This document shows, one piece after another, positions 26,373 to 36,056 of a stretch of 64,000 nt of DNA. Source of the DNA: JBHOQS01 sp042408875 (GTDB lineage: Bacteria > Chloroflexota > UBA11872 > JBHOQS01). The stretch spans positions 186,001-250,000 of the forward strand of contig JBHOQS010000022.1 in assembly GCA_042408875.1 (NCBI GenBank). The letters run 5' to 3'. Under the pieces are notes generated by a model. It did no database searches and was not told the DNA's origin. It saw only the letters and a program-made list of their open reading frames with translations. A program made the position numbers and the translations under genes. How positions within the stretch are numbered: position 1 is the first letter of the stretch; each line of letters begins with the position of its first letter.

Positions 26373-27305
26373 CTACGCGCCACGCACCTTCTCCTCTCCA
26401 GCCAGCTCCGGTGAGCCGTCGGTGAAGGCGCGGTCGGCCAGGTCGGTGAGAGGACGCAGCAGGCTAGTGAACTCCATCGGGAAGATGAACTTGGTGGCCG
26501 GGCTCTCGCCCAGTGCCTTGAGCGTTTCCAGATACTGCAGCGCCATGGTCTTTGAGTCGATCCCGTGGGCTACATTGAAGATGTTCTGGAGCGCCAGGGC
26601 GAAGCCCTCCGCCCGCAGCGCCGCAGCCTGCCGCTCACCCTCGGCGCGCAAGACCAGCGCCTGCTTCTCGCCCTCGGCCTTGAGGATGGCCGCCTGCTTC
26701 TCACCTTCGGCCACCAGGATGGCCGCCTCGCGCTTGCCCTGGCTTTCCGTCACCAGGGCGCGGCGGTTGCGCTCCGCCGACATCTGGCGGTTCATCGCCT
26801 CCTGGACCTCGCGCGGGGGCTCGATCTCGCGGATCTCCACGCTAGTGACCTTGACGCCCCACCGCTCGGTCACTTCGTCCAGCTTGGCGCGCAGGATCTG
26901 GTTGATCTCCTCGCGCTTGGCCAGCACCTCGTCGAGCATGATGTCGCCGATCACTGCCCGCAGCGTGGTCGTGGCGATGCCCTGCGCTGCGCCGGCATAG
27001 TTGCTCACCTGCACCACCGCGGCAACCGGATCGACTACCTTCGAATAGATCAGGAAGTCCACGGAGATGGGAGCATTGTCTTTGGTGATACAGGTCTGAT
27101 GCGGGATCTCTAGGTAGGTCTCGCGCAAGTCCTGCCGGCGCACCTGGTCGATAATCGGCAGCACGATGACCAGGCCGGGCCCTTTCGCGCCGATGACGCG
27201 GCCCAGCCGGAACACCACCAGCCGCTGGTACTCGGGCACGACTTTGATGCTCATCCAGGCGAACAGGAGCACCAGGACGACGAGAACCCCAAGCGCCGCT
27301 GCCAT
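26373..27305 (-). CDS. SPFH/stomatin-family membrane scaffold protein
   Basis: 310 residues. An N-terminal membrane helix (ALGVLVVLVLLFAWMSI) is followed by the SPFH domain (RLVVFRLGRVIGAKGPGLVI, TCITKDNAPISVDFLIYSKV and WGVKVTSVEIREIEPPREVQ). Next comes a helical segment with four near-repeats of ten residues of the form (I/L)-x-AEGE-(K/R)-QA. Stomatin/slipin proteins oligomerise into membrane microdomains. The upstream gene on the same strand encodes NfeD, the standard partner. The two are separated by a 220-bp low-complexity spacer. Confidence 0.92.
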   Translation of the reverse strand: MAAALGVLVVLVLLFAWMSIKVVPEYQRLVVFRLGRVIGAKGPGLVIVLPIIDQVRRQDLRETYLEIPHQTCITKDNAPISVDFLIYSKVVDPVAAVVQVSNYAGAAQGIATTTLRAVIGDIMLDEVLAKREEINQILRAKLDEVTERWGVKVTSVEIREIEPPREVQEAMNRQMSAERNRRALVTESQGKREAAILVAEGEKQAAILKAEGEKQALVLRAEGERQAAALRAEGFALALQNIFNVAHGIDSKTMALQYLETLKALGESPATKFIFPMEFTSLLRPLTDLADRAFTDGSPELAGEEKVRGA

Positions 27306-27525
27306 CTCGTAACTAGCTCCTTTCCGGTTGAACCCTTTACTTCTTCTGCACTTTCTACACTTCTACTACACTTCGTTACAGCGCTATACTCCGTTATACT
27401 TCTATATCTACTTCTATATCTCTTAACTTCTTACTTACTTACTTACTTACTCTCTACATTATTTATTCTACTTCTTGCCAGCAGTGTTCCTGTAGATCGA
27501 CACAGGCATAGCAGCCATCGCGCGC
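27306..27525. other. Low-complexity spacer between nfeD and the SPFH gene
   Basis: On the sense (minus) strand this reads as purine-rich stutter: GTAA repeated five times near 27430-27450, then repeated AGAAGTA and AGATATAG words, ending in AAAGGAG ahead of the SPFH ATG. No ORF or strong stem. Confidence 0.7.
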
Positions 27526-28854
27526 TCAAGCGCGCTCGACCCGCAGCCGCAGCCCTTCGACGGCCTTCACGCGCACACGCTCGCCCTTCTTGATCGGCCC
27601 GTCGAGCTTGCTGCGCGGCTCAGCGATGGCCGTCCAGCTTTCGCTGTGCACGAGCACACTGCCGACCGGGTCCAGGTCGGTCTCAGCCACGCCGGTGGCG
27701 CCGACGAGGGCGCCGGGCCCCATCACCGGGCTGGCGCGCTGAGCGCGCAGGCCGGCGCCGACCAGGTAGGTGAAGAACGCAACGGTAGCAAGCGTCATCG
27801 CCGCGATTACCCACGGGGAGACTCGCATCACTGGCGCGCGCACATCCGGGGGCGTCAGCGGCGCGAAGAGCATCAGCGATCCTAGCACGAAGGCGATCAC
27901 GCCCCCGGCGGTGAGCAGACCATGGCTGGTGATCTTGATCTCCAGCACGAACAGCACGATGGCGAGGGCCAGCAGCGCCAGGCCGCCCCAGTTCAGCGGC
28001 AGTTGCTCCAGGGCCACGAACGCTAGGATCAAGCACAGCGCGCCCACCACGCCGGGCAGGATTTGCCCGGGATTGAAGAGCTCCGCCAGGAGAGCGTAGG
28101 CACCGATGGTCAGCAGGATGTAGGCGATCGTCGGATCGATCAGGCGGTGCAGGATCGCCTCCGCCGGGGTCATGGGCAGCTCACGCACCGGTGCATCGCG
28201 CGTCGAGAGAGTGCGCGGCCCAGCCGGCGTCATCACCGTGCGACCGTCCAGCTTCTGGAGGAGCTCCTGCCGGTCGGTGGCGATGAGGTCGATTACCTTG
28301 AGCTCAAGCGCCTCCGTCGCCGTGATCGACTTGCTTTCCCGCACGGCCTGCTCGGCCCAGTCGGCGTTGCGGCCGCGCTGTTCGGCGATGGCCCGGATGG
28401 TTGCGGCCGCGTCGTTGGTGACCTTCTCGGCCATCACCTGGTCCATCTGACCGCCGGCGCTGACAGGATGCGCTGCACCGATATTTGTGCCGGGCGCCAT
28501 GGCCGCTACGTTCGCCGCCATGACGATGAACACCCCGGCGGAGGCCGCCCGCGCGCCGGCCGGCGTGACATAGGCCACCGTTGGCACCGGCGAGGCCAGC
28601 ATCGCCTGGAACATCGTGCGCATCGAGGTGTCCAGGCCGCCGGGCGTGTTGATCTCCAGGAGCAATAGCTCAGCGCCATCGTGCTGGGCCTGCTCCAGTG
28701 CGCGTTTCAGGTACTGCGCGTTGATACTGTCGATGGTGCCATTGACACGGATCACGTACACCGGCCGCGCAGATGCAGCAGCCCCTTGGCTGGCAGCCAG
28801 CACTGCCACCAGGCTGGCCAGCAGTAAAGCGAAGCGAAGCGCGCGTACGAGCAC
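27526..28854 (-). CDS. nfeD: NfeD-family membrane serine protease
   Basis: 442 residues, GTG start with AAAGG upstream. A signal peptide (LRFALLLASLVAVLAASQGA) precedes a ClpP-class protease domain: VYVIRVNGTIDSINAQYLKR, LLLEINTPGGLDTSMR, and the nucleophile region ARAASAGVFIVMAA. The likely Lys partner lies around KSITATEALELKVIDLIA. Four to five membrane helices (residues about 235-375) and a C-terminal OB-fold NfeD domain follow (GATGVAETDLDPVGSVLVHS). Homologues cleave stomatin C-termini, and the SPFH gene directly downstream matches this. Confidence 0.92.
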   Translation of the reverse strand: MLVRALRFALLLASLVAVLAASQGAAASARPVYVIRVNGTIDSINAQYLKRALEQAQHDGAELLLLEINTPGGLDTSMRTMFQAMLASPVPTVAYVTPAGARAASAGVFIVMAANVAAMAPGTNIGAAHPVSAGGQMDQVMAEKVTNDAAATIRAIAEQRGRNADWAEQAVRESKSITATEALELKVIDLIATDRQELLQKLDGRTVMTPAGPRTLSTRDAPVRELPMTPAEAILHRLIDPTIAYILLTIGAYALLAELFNPGQILPGVVGALCLILAFVALEQLPLNWGGLALLALAIVLFVLEIKITSHGLLTAGGVIAFVLGSLMLFAPLTPPDVRAPVMRVSPWVIAAMTLATVAFFTYLVGAGLRAQRASPVMGPGALVGATGVAETDLDPVGSVLVHSESWTAIAEPRSKLDGPIKKGERVRVKAVEGLRLRVERA

Positions 28855-29009
28855 AGCAGTACCTTTAAACCAGAGCTAGCAGTACCTTATAAACTCAGAG
28901 CCATTAGACCCCAGAGCCAATAAACCCCAGCGCTAAGATGAAACTCGCAGGCCTCGCGCACACAGCGGCTTTGCTCTAGAAGACCCGCCCGAGACGGCGA
29001 TGGCTTAAG

Positions 29010-29047
29010 TCCGGCAAAACATTCTTACGTCCGGATGTTTTGCCGGA
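29010..29047. repeat. 13-bp perfect inverted repeat
   Basis: TCCGGCAAAACAT (29010-29022), 12-nt loop, ATGTTTTGCCGGA (29035-29047). It lies in the 640-bp gap between divergent nfeD and rnz, about 160 bp upstream of nfeD and 450 bp from rnz. No T-run follows on either strand, so an operator is more likely than a terminator. I see no gene in 28855-29495. Confidence 0.7.
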
Positions 29048-29495
29048 ACATGGATAGTCTGCCCAAATTATACCCCCTGGCGAGATGGCCGGCTGGCTCC
29101 TGGCTGTTGGGGAGCGATCTGGCTGGAAGCCGGCGTGGACCCGTCACAGAGCGCTGGCCAGGAGCCCGATCGCGACTGTGCTTCTCGCCTCAGCGCGCTG
29201 TCGAGGCTCCCGCGACGGTTCTCGGGGAATTAGGGAACGCACGGACCGGCTGATACGCCTTTCCGGGAATTTCACCGCCTGTGTTTCAATAGGATCGGAT
29301 CGGAGAGCGAGTTGCGCGCGGCGAGGGTGTGGAGCAAAGGACACGGGACAGGCAGCGGGATAGATGTGGATGGGGTGCCGTCGCGCCGTGTGCTCCCTTG
29401 TTAGGGCTTGTTAGGGCGTACCAAGCCGGTGCGATCGGAATCAGGCTGCAGAGGGCGGGGAATGAAGCGTTCGCGTGTGTACACTGGGGTGGCCG

Positions 29496-30467
29496 ATGCT
29501 TGATGTGTGCCTGCTGGGCACCGGAGGGATGATGCCGCTGCCGGGTCGCTGGCTCTCTGCACTGCTGCTGCGTACTGGCGGGAGCATGGTGCTGATCGAC
29601 TGCGGGGAGGGCACCCAGGTGAGCCTGCGGCAGGCAGGCTGGGGCATAGCTGGCCTCGATACAATCCTGCTGACACACCTGCATGCTGACCACATTGGTG
29701 GCCTGGCCGGGCTGTGGCATCTGCTCGCCCAGAGCGAGCGTTCTGCACCGCTGGTGCATATCGGGCCAGCCGGCACAGCGCACGTGCTACGGCACCTCAC
29801 GGCCGCGCTGGCGCCGCGCCTGCCCTATCAACTCTATATCCGTGAACTCCAGGGAAAGGAACGCTTCGAGGCCGCCGGCTTTCGCTGCGCTTCCCTGCTG
29901 GTGGAGCACAGCGTGCCCTGCTTTGCCTACCGGCTCGAGGTGCCGCGCGGGCGTCGCTTCGATCCAGAGCGGGCGCAGGCTCTGGGTATCCCACTACACC
30001 TCTGGAAGGTGCTCCAGTCAGGCCAGCCTGTGCACTGGGAGGGCGGAGCGGCGGTGCCCGACGACGTCCTGGGGCCGCCGCGCCGCGGCCTGTCCGTCGC
30101 CTTCGTAACTGACACGCGGCCGGTCCCGTCGCTCGTCGAGTTTGTGCGCGGCGTCGATCTGCTGGTGTGCGAGGGCATGTACGGCGACCCGGCCGAGGCG
30201 GAGCGCGCCGTAGAGCGCGGCCACATGACCTTCCAGGAGGCGGCGTGCCTGGCAGCGGAGGCCGGTGTGCGCCGGTTGTGGCTGACTCACTTTAGCCCGT
30301 CGATGGCCGATCCGGCCGCGTACCTGCCGGAAGCCACCCGCATCTTCCCTGCTGCCGAGCTAGGCTACGACGGCAAGAAGCTGACCCTGACCTTCGCTGC
30401 GGAGGACGTTGCCGGCAGCCCGGCCGAACTTGGATCTCCCGCGCGGAACACTGGGAAGTGGGAATAG
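29496..30467 (+). CDS. rnz: Ribonuclease Z (tRNA 3' processing endonuclease)
   Basis: About 323 residues. Metallo-beta-lactamase fold with motif II THLHADHIGG, motif III VEHSVPCFAYRLE, motif IV VTDTRP, RGHMTFQEAACLAAEAG and the final zinc His in LTHFSP. The PxKxRN-type exosite loop seen in TrzL/RNase Z is short here (about 105-125). It removes 3' trailers from tRNA precursors. ATG 29496 follows GGGGTGG. The C-terminal 25 residues after the fold are unmatched. Another metallo-beta-lactamase is possible, but the motif set fits RNase Z best. Confidence 0.82.
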   Translation: MLDVCLLGTGGMMPLPGRWLSALLLRTGGSMVLIDCGEGTQVSLRQAGWGIAGLDTILLTHLHADHIGGLAGLWHLLAQSERSAPLVHIGPAGTAHVLRHLTAALAPRLPYQLYIRELQGKERFEAAGFRCASLLVEHSVPCFAYRLEVPRGRRFDPERAQALGIPLHLWKVLQSGQPVHWEGGAAVPDDVLGPPRRGLSVAFVTDTRPVPSLVEFVRGVDLLVCEGMYGDPAEAERAVERGHMTFQEAACLAAEAGVRRLWLTHFSPSMADPAAYLPEATRIFPAAELGYDGKKLTLTFAAEDVAGSPAELGSPARNTGKWE

Positions 30468-30501
30468 TGAGCAGGGGGGCTCCAGCCGAGCAGCGCCCGG
30501 C

Positions 30502-30510
30502 TGGTATACT
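30502..30510 (+). promoter_or_regulatory. Extended -10 promoter giving a leaderless transcript
   Basis: TGGTATACT (TG at 30502-30503, TATACT at 30505-30510). Seven bases later comes the ATG at 30518, so transcription is expected to start at the first base of the start codon. No ribosome-binding site is present. Confidence 0.5.
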
Positions 30511-30517
30511 GGGCTCG

Positions 30518-31807
30518 ATGGTGCCTCGCATGTCTCCACTCTCGGCGGGCGCAGAGAGCGCCCTGGCCCGCTGGCTCTCAAGGGCGCTGATCAACCGGAA
30601 CTACGCGCTCTTCATGGCGGGCTCGTTCGTGTCGGCGACCGGCTCCTGGTTCCAGGCCGTGGCGGTCGGCTGGCTCGTGCTGGAGCTCAGCAACTCTGCG
30701 TTTGCCCTGGGGCTAGCCAACTTCGCCCAGATGGCGCCGCTGCTCGTGCTCGGCAGCGTGGGCGGCGCGCTGGCCGATCGGGTAGAGCGGCGTACGCTGG
30801 TGCTGGTCAGCCAGGCCGGTGGCGCACTGGCGCTCGGCGCGCTGGCCGTGCTGGCGGCGATCGACCGCGCTACAGTCCCGCTAATTCTGCTTGCTTCTCT
30901 GGCCCTAGGCATCTGCAACGCCGTGCTCTGGCCGACGTGGTCTGTATTTATTAAGGATCTGGTGGGTGCAGAGCGCCTGCGCGAGGCGATCGCCCTGAAC
31001 TCCGCCCGCTTCAACCTCACCCGCGTCATCGGTCCTGCCCTGGCCGGCGGTGTGCTCAGCCGCTTCGGCGCGGCGGTCTGCCTGGAGCTCGCGGCCGCGG
31101 GGATGCTCGGCGTGCTCGTCTCGGTCTGGCTGATCCGGCTCCCTCCCGCTCACAACAACCGCCCGGCGCCCTGGCTCCAGGCATTGCGCGAGGGGATGGC
31201 CTTCGCCTGGCACCACGGCCCCACCCGCCGGCTGCTGCTACTGACCGGGTCGGTCGGGCTGATCGCGCTGCCATACCAGGCCTTTCTGCCGGCGATCGCC
31301 CGCGATGCGCTGGCCGCCGGCCCTGACGCCTACGGTGTGTTGCTCACCGCCGTCGGGGCTGGAGCAATCGCCGGGGCATTGCTGAGCGGCGCTCGCTTCG
31401 TCGCACGGCAGCCCGAGCGTGCCATGGCTCTCCTGGCCGCCGGCACAGGCCTGTCGCTGGTGCTGTTCGCCAGCGCGCGGTCGATGTGGGTGGCAGTGCC
31501 GGCGCTTGCCCTGGTAGGGCTGTGCTCGATCGGCTATCTCTCGACGGCGAACGCCACCCTCCAGCTCGCTGTTCCGGACTCACTCGTTGGCCGGGTGATG
31601 GGGCTGTGGGTCATGGTGAACGCCGGCACGACGCCGGTCGGAAGCCTACTCGAAGGGGCCCTGGCAGAGCGGTTGGGCCTCGCGACAACGCTTGTCCTTG
31701 CCGGCAGTATCTGTACTACGCTCGGTCTCGGCCTGGGGGTGAGCGCCTTCGCGCATAAAGTGGGGGCGCACGTCCCGCTCCTTCAGCGCAGCAAAGGCTC
31801 TGGATAA
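30518..31807 (+). CDS. MFS transporter (DHA3/EntS-like exporter)
   Basis: About 429 residues with 12 predicted helices. Loop motif GGALADRVERRTLVLVSQ (motif A between helices 2 and 3), then VLWPTWSVFIKDLVGAERLREAIALN and NLTRVIGPALAGGVL are typical of the MFS_3 branch that exports drugs or siderophores. I chose ATG 30518 because an extended -10 sits 7 bp upstream and the frame before it is not conserved-looking. The other transporter of the same branch at 47133 is a paralogue. Substrate unknown. Confidence 0.85.
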   Translation: MVPRMSPLSAGAESALARWLSRALINRNYALFMAGSFVSATGSWFQAVAVGWLVLELSNSAFALGLANFAQMAPLLVLGSVGGALADRVERRTLVLVSQAGGALALGALAVLAAIDRATVPLILLASLALGICNAVLWPTWSVFIKDLVGAERLREAIALNSARFNLTRVIGPALAGGVLSRFGAAVCLELAAAGMLGVLVSVWLIRLPPAHNNRPAPWLQALREGMAFAWHHGPTRRLLLLTGSVGLIALPYQAFLPAIARDALAAGPDAYGVLLTAVGAGAIAGALLSGARFVARQPERAMALLAAGTGLSLVLFASARSMWVAVPALALVGLCSIGYLSTANATLQLAVPDSLVGRVMGLWVMVNAGTTPVGSLLEGALAERLGLATTLVLAGSICTTLGLGLGVSAFAHKVGAHVPLLQRSKGSG

Positions 31808-31922
31808 GCGCTCGTTCCCTTCTTCGCTCTCGCCTGCACGGTGCGGGGTATGCAGGCTGTGCCGTGAGCCTGTCCTGCGGGCGTTCTCTACTCTCCACAC
31901 GCAGACAGGGGCGGCGCACCAG

Positions 31923-31952
31923 GTAGGTGACAGTGTCAACACTCCCACCTAC
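31923..31952. repeat. Nested hairpin between convergent genes
   Basis: Outer stem GTAGGTG (31923-31929)/CACCTAC (31946-31952), a 2x2 internal mismatch, inner stem AGTGT/ACACT (31932-31936, 31939-31943) with loop CA. It lies between the convergent MFS and tatC genes, so it may act as a bidirectional 3' structure, though no T-run follows. The rest of 31808-32037 is purine stutter. Confidence 0.55.
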
Positions 31953-32037
31953 TCTTCCGCAAGCGAACAGGGGCAGCGGTGGTCACTAGCCGCGTAGGAG
32001 TAGGATAGGAATAGGAATAGACGAGAGCTGAGGGCTC

Positions 32038-32871
32038 CTATGCCAGCCGGGCGAACAGCACGCCCAGCTCATAGAGCAGGTATGCTGGCACGCCTACCAG
32101 GGCCATGTTGACTGGATCACCCGTGGGCGTGATGATTGCCGCGAAGATGGCCGCAATGACGATAGCGTAGCGCCGGAAGCCGGAGAGCTGCCTGGCGTTG
32201 ATGATCCTCAGCTTGGCCAGGAACCAGACGAACATCGGGATCTCGAACGTAATCCCAATAGCGAGGACCATCCGCGTGGCGAAGCTCAGGTACTTCTCAA
32301 GCTGCGGCTGCGTCTCGCCAAAGGTGGGATCGAGAAAGTTCACCAGGAAGTTGATTGCTGCCGGCAGGGTAACGAAGTAAGCGAAGAGCACCCCACAGAG
32401 GAACATGATCGTGGCGCCGGGTACGAGTGAGAGCAGCCATCGTTTCTCGTTCGGCTGCAGCGCGGGAGCGATGAACGCGCCGACCTCGTAGACGATCACC
32501 GGCATCGCCAGGATGATGCCGGCGTAGAGAGCCACCTTCATCTGGGTGAAGAAGCCCTCGGTAATGCCGAGCACCACCACTTTCTTCCCGGTGGCGAGCA
32601 GCGGCGCCAGCACAATCTCCATTAGCTTGTGTGAGAACAGGAACGCCAAGGCCGTACACACCAAGACGGCGACGAGGCTGACCATCAGTCGAGCCCGCAG
32701 CTCAGCCAGGTGCTCGGTGATGGTCATCTCCTCTTCGGACGCTGGCGCGTTCAGCCACTCGCGCCAGGCTCGCGGGGAGAAGATCTTGAGCGTGTTGATG
32801 AGGGGCTGGATCGGATTCTTCGACCGCCGTGCCTGTGTCGCTTTGCTGGACGTCAAAGTAGAGCTACTCAT
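32038..32871 (-). CDS. tatC: Sec-independent protein translocase subunit TatC
   Basis: 277 residues. After about 45 cytoplasmic residues comes the family signature EHLAELRARLMVSLVAVLV. The periplasmic loops and six helices follow, including VYEVGAFIAPALQPNEKRWL and the acidic IGITFEIPMFVWFLAKL. TatC binds the twin-arginine signal of folded proteins. No tatA/tatB is adjacent. It ends the leftward block that starts at coaD, 146 bp after the acp-like gene. The N-terminal extension is longer than in most TatC proteins. Confidence 0.93.
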   Translation of the reverse strand: MSSSTLTSSKATQARRSKNPIQPLINTLKIFSPRAWREWLNAPASEEEMTITEHLAELRARLMVSLVAVLVCTALAFLFSHKLMEIVLAPLLATGKKVVVLGITEGFFTQMKVALYAGIILAMPVIVYEVGAFIAPALQPNEKRWLLSLVPGATIMFLCGVLFAYFVTLPAAINFLVNFLDPTFGETQPQLEKYLSFATRMVLAIGITFEIPMFVWFLAKLRIINARQLSGFRRYAIVIAAIFAAIITPTGDPVNMALVGVPAYLLYELGVLFARLA

Positions 32872-33017
32872 TCTGCTCAGTGCTCCCGCGGCGGCGAAGC
32901 TCCCTGCGCCGCCGGATCCTAGGTGCCATCACACCGCACCTGTCAGCCAAGCTGCCTGAGTAACCGGGCCCGGTGGCCGTGCGGCCGCGCCGCCGGGCTC
33001 CCTGACGCTGTGTGCTG

Positions 33018-33257
33018 TTATTCTACCAGGTCCTGGACGTACTCCACCGCGTCGCGCACCGTTCGCAAGTTCACCGCGTCATCCTCGGGAATGCGAATGC
33101 CGAATTCCTCTTCAATACTCAAGAGCAGCTCGGCTACCTCGTTGGGGTCAGCGTTCAGGTCGTCCAGGAAGTCGGCATCAGGGGTTACTTCGGACTCGTC
33201 TACGCCCAGCGTATCAGCGACAAGGCGTCGCACGCGCTCGTAGACCGTCTTGCTCAC
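33018..33257 (-). CDS. Acyl carrier protein-like protein lacking the phosphopantetheine serine
   Basis: 79 residues from GTG 33257, which has GGAGG 7 nt upstream. Helical ACP fold: VYERVRRLVADTLGVDESEV, TPDADFLDDLNADP, NEVAELLLSIEEEFGIRIPE and NLRTVRDAVEYVQDLVE. Every landmark of a fatty-acid ACP is present except the attachment residue: where ACPs have Asp-Ser-Leu, the codons read GAC CCC AAC (Asp-Pro-Asn). A holo form therefore cannot be made at the usual site. It sits among fabD, fabG and accC. A TCC to CCC change or sequencing error would account for it, or the protein may work without an arm. Confidence 0.85.
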   Translation of the reverse strand: MSKTVYERVRRLVADTLGVDESEVTPDADFLDDLNADPNEVAELLLSIEEEFGIRIPEDDAVNLRTVRDAVEYVQDLVE

Positions 33258-33292
33258 CGCCTCACCTCCCGGGGTTGGACGGTATGTCATGC

Positions 33293-33777
33293 TCAGCCTG
33301 CATGGTTCTGCCGCCCGGCGCGTCGGTGGCGGCTAGCAATCGTCCCCAGCACGCCATTCACAAACCGGGGCGACGTCTCGCTGCCGAAAAGCTTGGCCAG
33401 CTCCACGGCCTCGTTGATGGCAACCTTATCCGGCACTTCATTATCAAATAGCAACTCGAAAATCGCAAGCCGCAGGATGTTTTTGTCCACCGTAGCCATC
33501 TGCTCCAGCGGCCAGGCCGGCGCCACCTCCCGAATGAGCTGGTCGATTTCCTTCTGGTGGGCCAGCACACCGTACACCAGCCGCCGGGCGTAGCGCGCGG
33601 CCTCTTCCGTCACCGGCTGGTTCTCCTGGAGGTGAGCCAGCACGGTCTCCGGGTCGTGGCGGGCGATATCGATCTCATACAGCGCCTGGAGCGCCACCCC
33701 GCGGCCGCTCCGCCGGTCGGCGTGCGCGCCAGTAGCCGGGATTAGCGCATCCTCATTCCATGGTGGTGCTGGGCCAG

Positions 33778-33781
<4 letters not shown>
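33293..33781 (-). CDS. nusB: Transcription antitermination factor NusB
   Basis: 162 residues. All-helical NusB fold: RGVALQALYEIDIARHDPET, ARRLVYGVLAHQKEIDQLI, VDKNILRLAIFELLFDNEVP and KVAINEAVELAKLFGSETSP, ending FVNGVLGTI. With NusE (S10) it binds boxA RNA in rRNA operons. Its ATG overlaps the accC stop as ATGA, so it is translated from the fatty-acid block. The first 25 residues are extra and unmatched. Confidence 0.93.
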
Positions 33782-35127
<1,346 letters not shown>

Positions 35128-35168
35128 CTTGCTGCCGTACTGTCTCAGCGCTCAGGGCGCCGGAGTAC

Positions 35169-35909
35169 TCAGTCCATCACCAGGCCCCCGTCCACGACGA
35201 GCACCTGGCCGGTGATGTACGCCGCGCCCGGCGAGAGCAGGAAGGCCACCGCCGCGGCCAGCTCCTCTGGCTCGCCAAAGCGACCGAGCGGGATCTGCTG
35301 CTTCAAGCGTTCCTGCCACTCGGCCGGCAGGTGCTCCGTCATGCGCGTGAGAAAGAAGCCGGGGGCAATGCAGTTGCACGTGATATTGCGTGAGCCGACC
35401 TCGCGCGCCACCGCGCGGGTGAACCCGATCAGCCCTGCCTTCGCCGCAGCATAGTTCGCCTGGCCAGCGTTGCCCATGAGCCCAACCACCGAGGAGATAT
35501 TGACGATGCGTCCGTAGCGCTGGCGCAGCATCGGACGCAGCGCAGCACGCGTGCAGAGGTAGGCGGACTTCAGGTTGGTGTCCAGCACTGCATCCCAGTC
35601 CGGCTCGGCCATACGCATGAGGAGGGTGTCGCGGGTGATGCCTGCGTTGTTCACCAGGTGCTCGAGACGGCCGAACCGAGCCAGGACTTGCTCGACGAGC
35701 TGCTCGACCTCGTCCGCGCGGCTCACGTCGGCTTGGAAGACCTCCGCCTGCCCGCCGTCCTCCCTGATCCGCTCGGCGACCTGGCGTGCGGCGGCCTCAT
35801 TGGAATGATAGTGCACGGCAACGATAGCGCCCAGGCGACCAAGATGGGTGGCGATGGCGCTGCCCAGGCCGCCGGATGCGCCGGTCACCAGAGTCACGCG
35901 ATCCTTCAC
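35169..35909 (-). CDS. fabG: 3-oxoacyl-ACP reductase
   Basis: 246 residues, GTG start with GGAGG 6 nt upstream. NADPH-binding VTGASGGLGSAIATHLG, LVNNAGITRD, catalytic Ser in NISSVVGLMGNAGQANY with the Tyr-x3-Lys in YAAAKAG, and IAPGFFLTRMTE. This short-chain dehydrogenase reduces beta-ketoacyl-ACP in fatty-acid elongation. Its place between fabD and accC supports FabG over other short-chain reductases. A striking AT-rich spacer separates it from fabD. Confidence 0.92.
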   Translation of the reverse strand: MKDRVTLVTGASGGLGSAIATHLGRLGAIVAVHYHSNEAAARQVAERIREDGGQAEVFQADVSRADEVEQLVEQVLARFGRLEHLVNNAGITRDTLLMRMAEPDWDAVLDTNLKSAYLCTRAALRPMLRQRYGRIVNISSVVGLMGNAGQANYAAAKAGLIGFTRAVAREVGSRNITCNCIAPGFFLTRMTEHLPAEWQERLKQQIPLGRFGEPEELAAAVAFLLSPGAAYITGQVLVVDGGLVMD

Positions 35910-35999
35910 CTCGATCCTCCCACAGGGCCTGTAGGGCTGCTGCCACAGTTTCGCAAGAGCACGCCGGGTCTTTGCCGGCGCCGCCGAGCCCGCTGTTCT

Positions 36000-36056
36000 T
36001 TATTTTTATATTTATTTTTACATTATTTTTATATATTATTTTTATATTTTGTTGTC
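36000..36056. other. AT-rich stutter at the fabD 3' end
   Basis: On the sense (minus) strand this is repeated AAAAATAATATA-type words. The fabD frame runs into it and gains its last residues (KYKNNI) before stopping at 36029. No palindromes. Confidence 0.75.
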
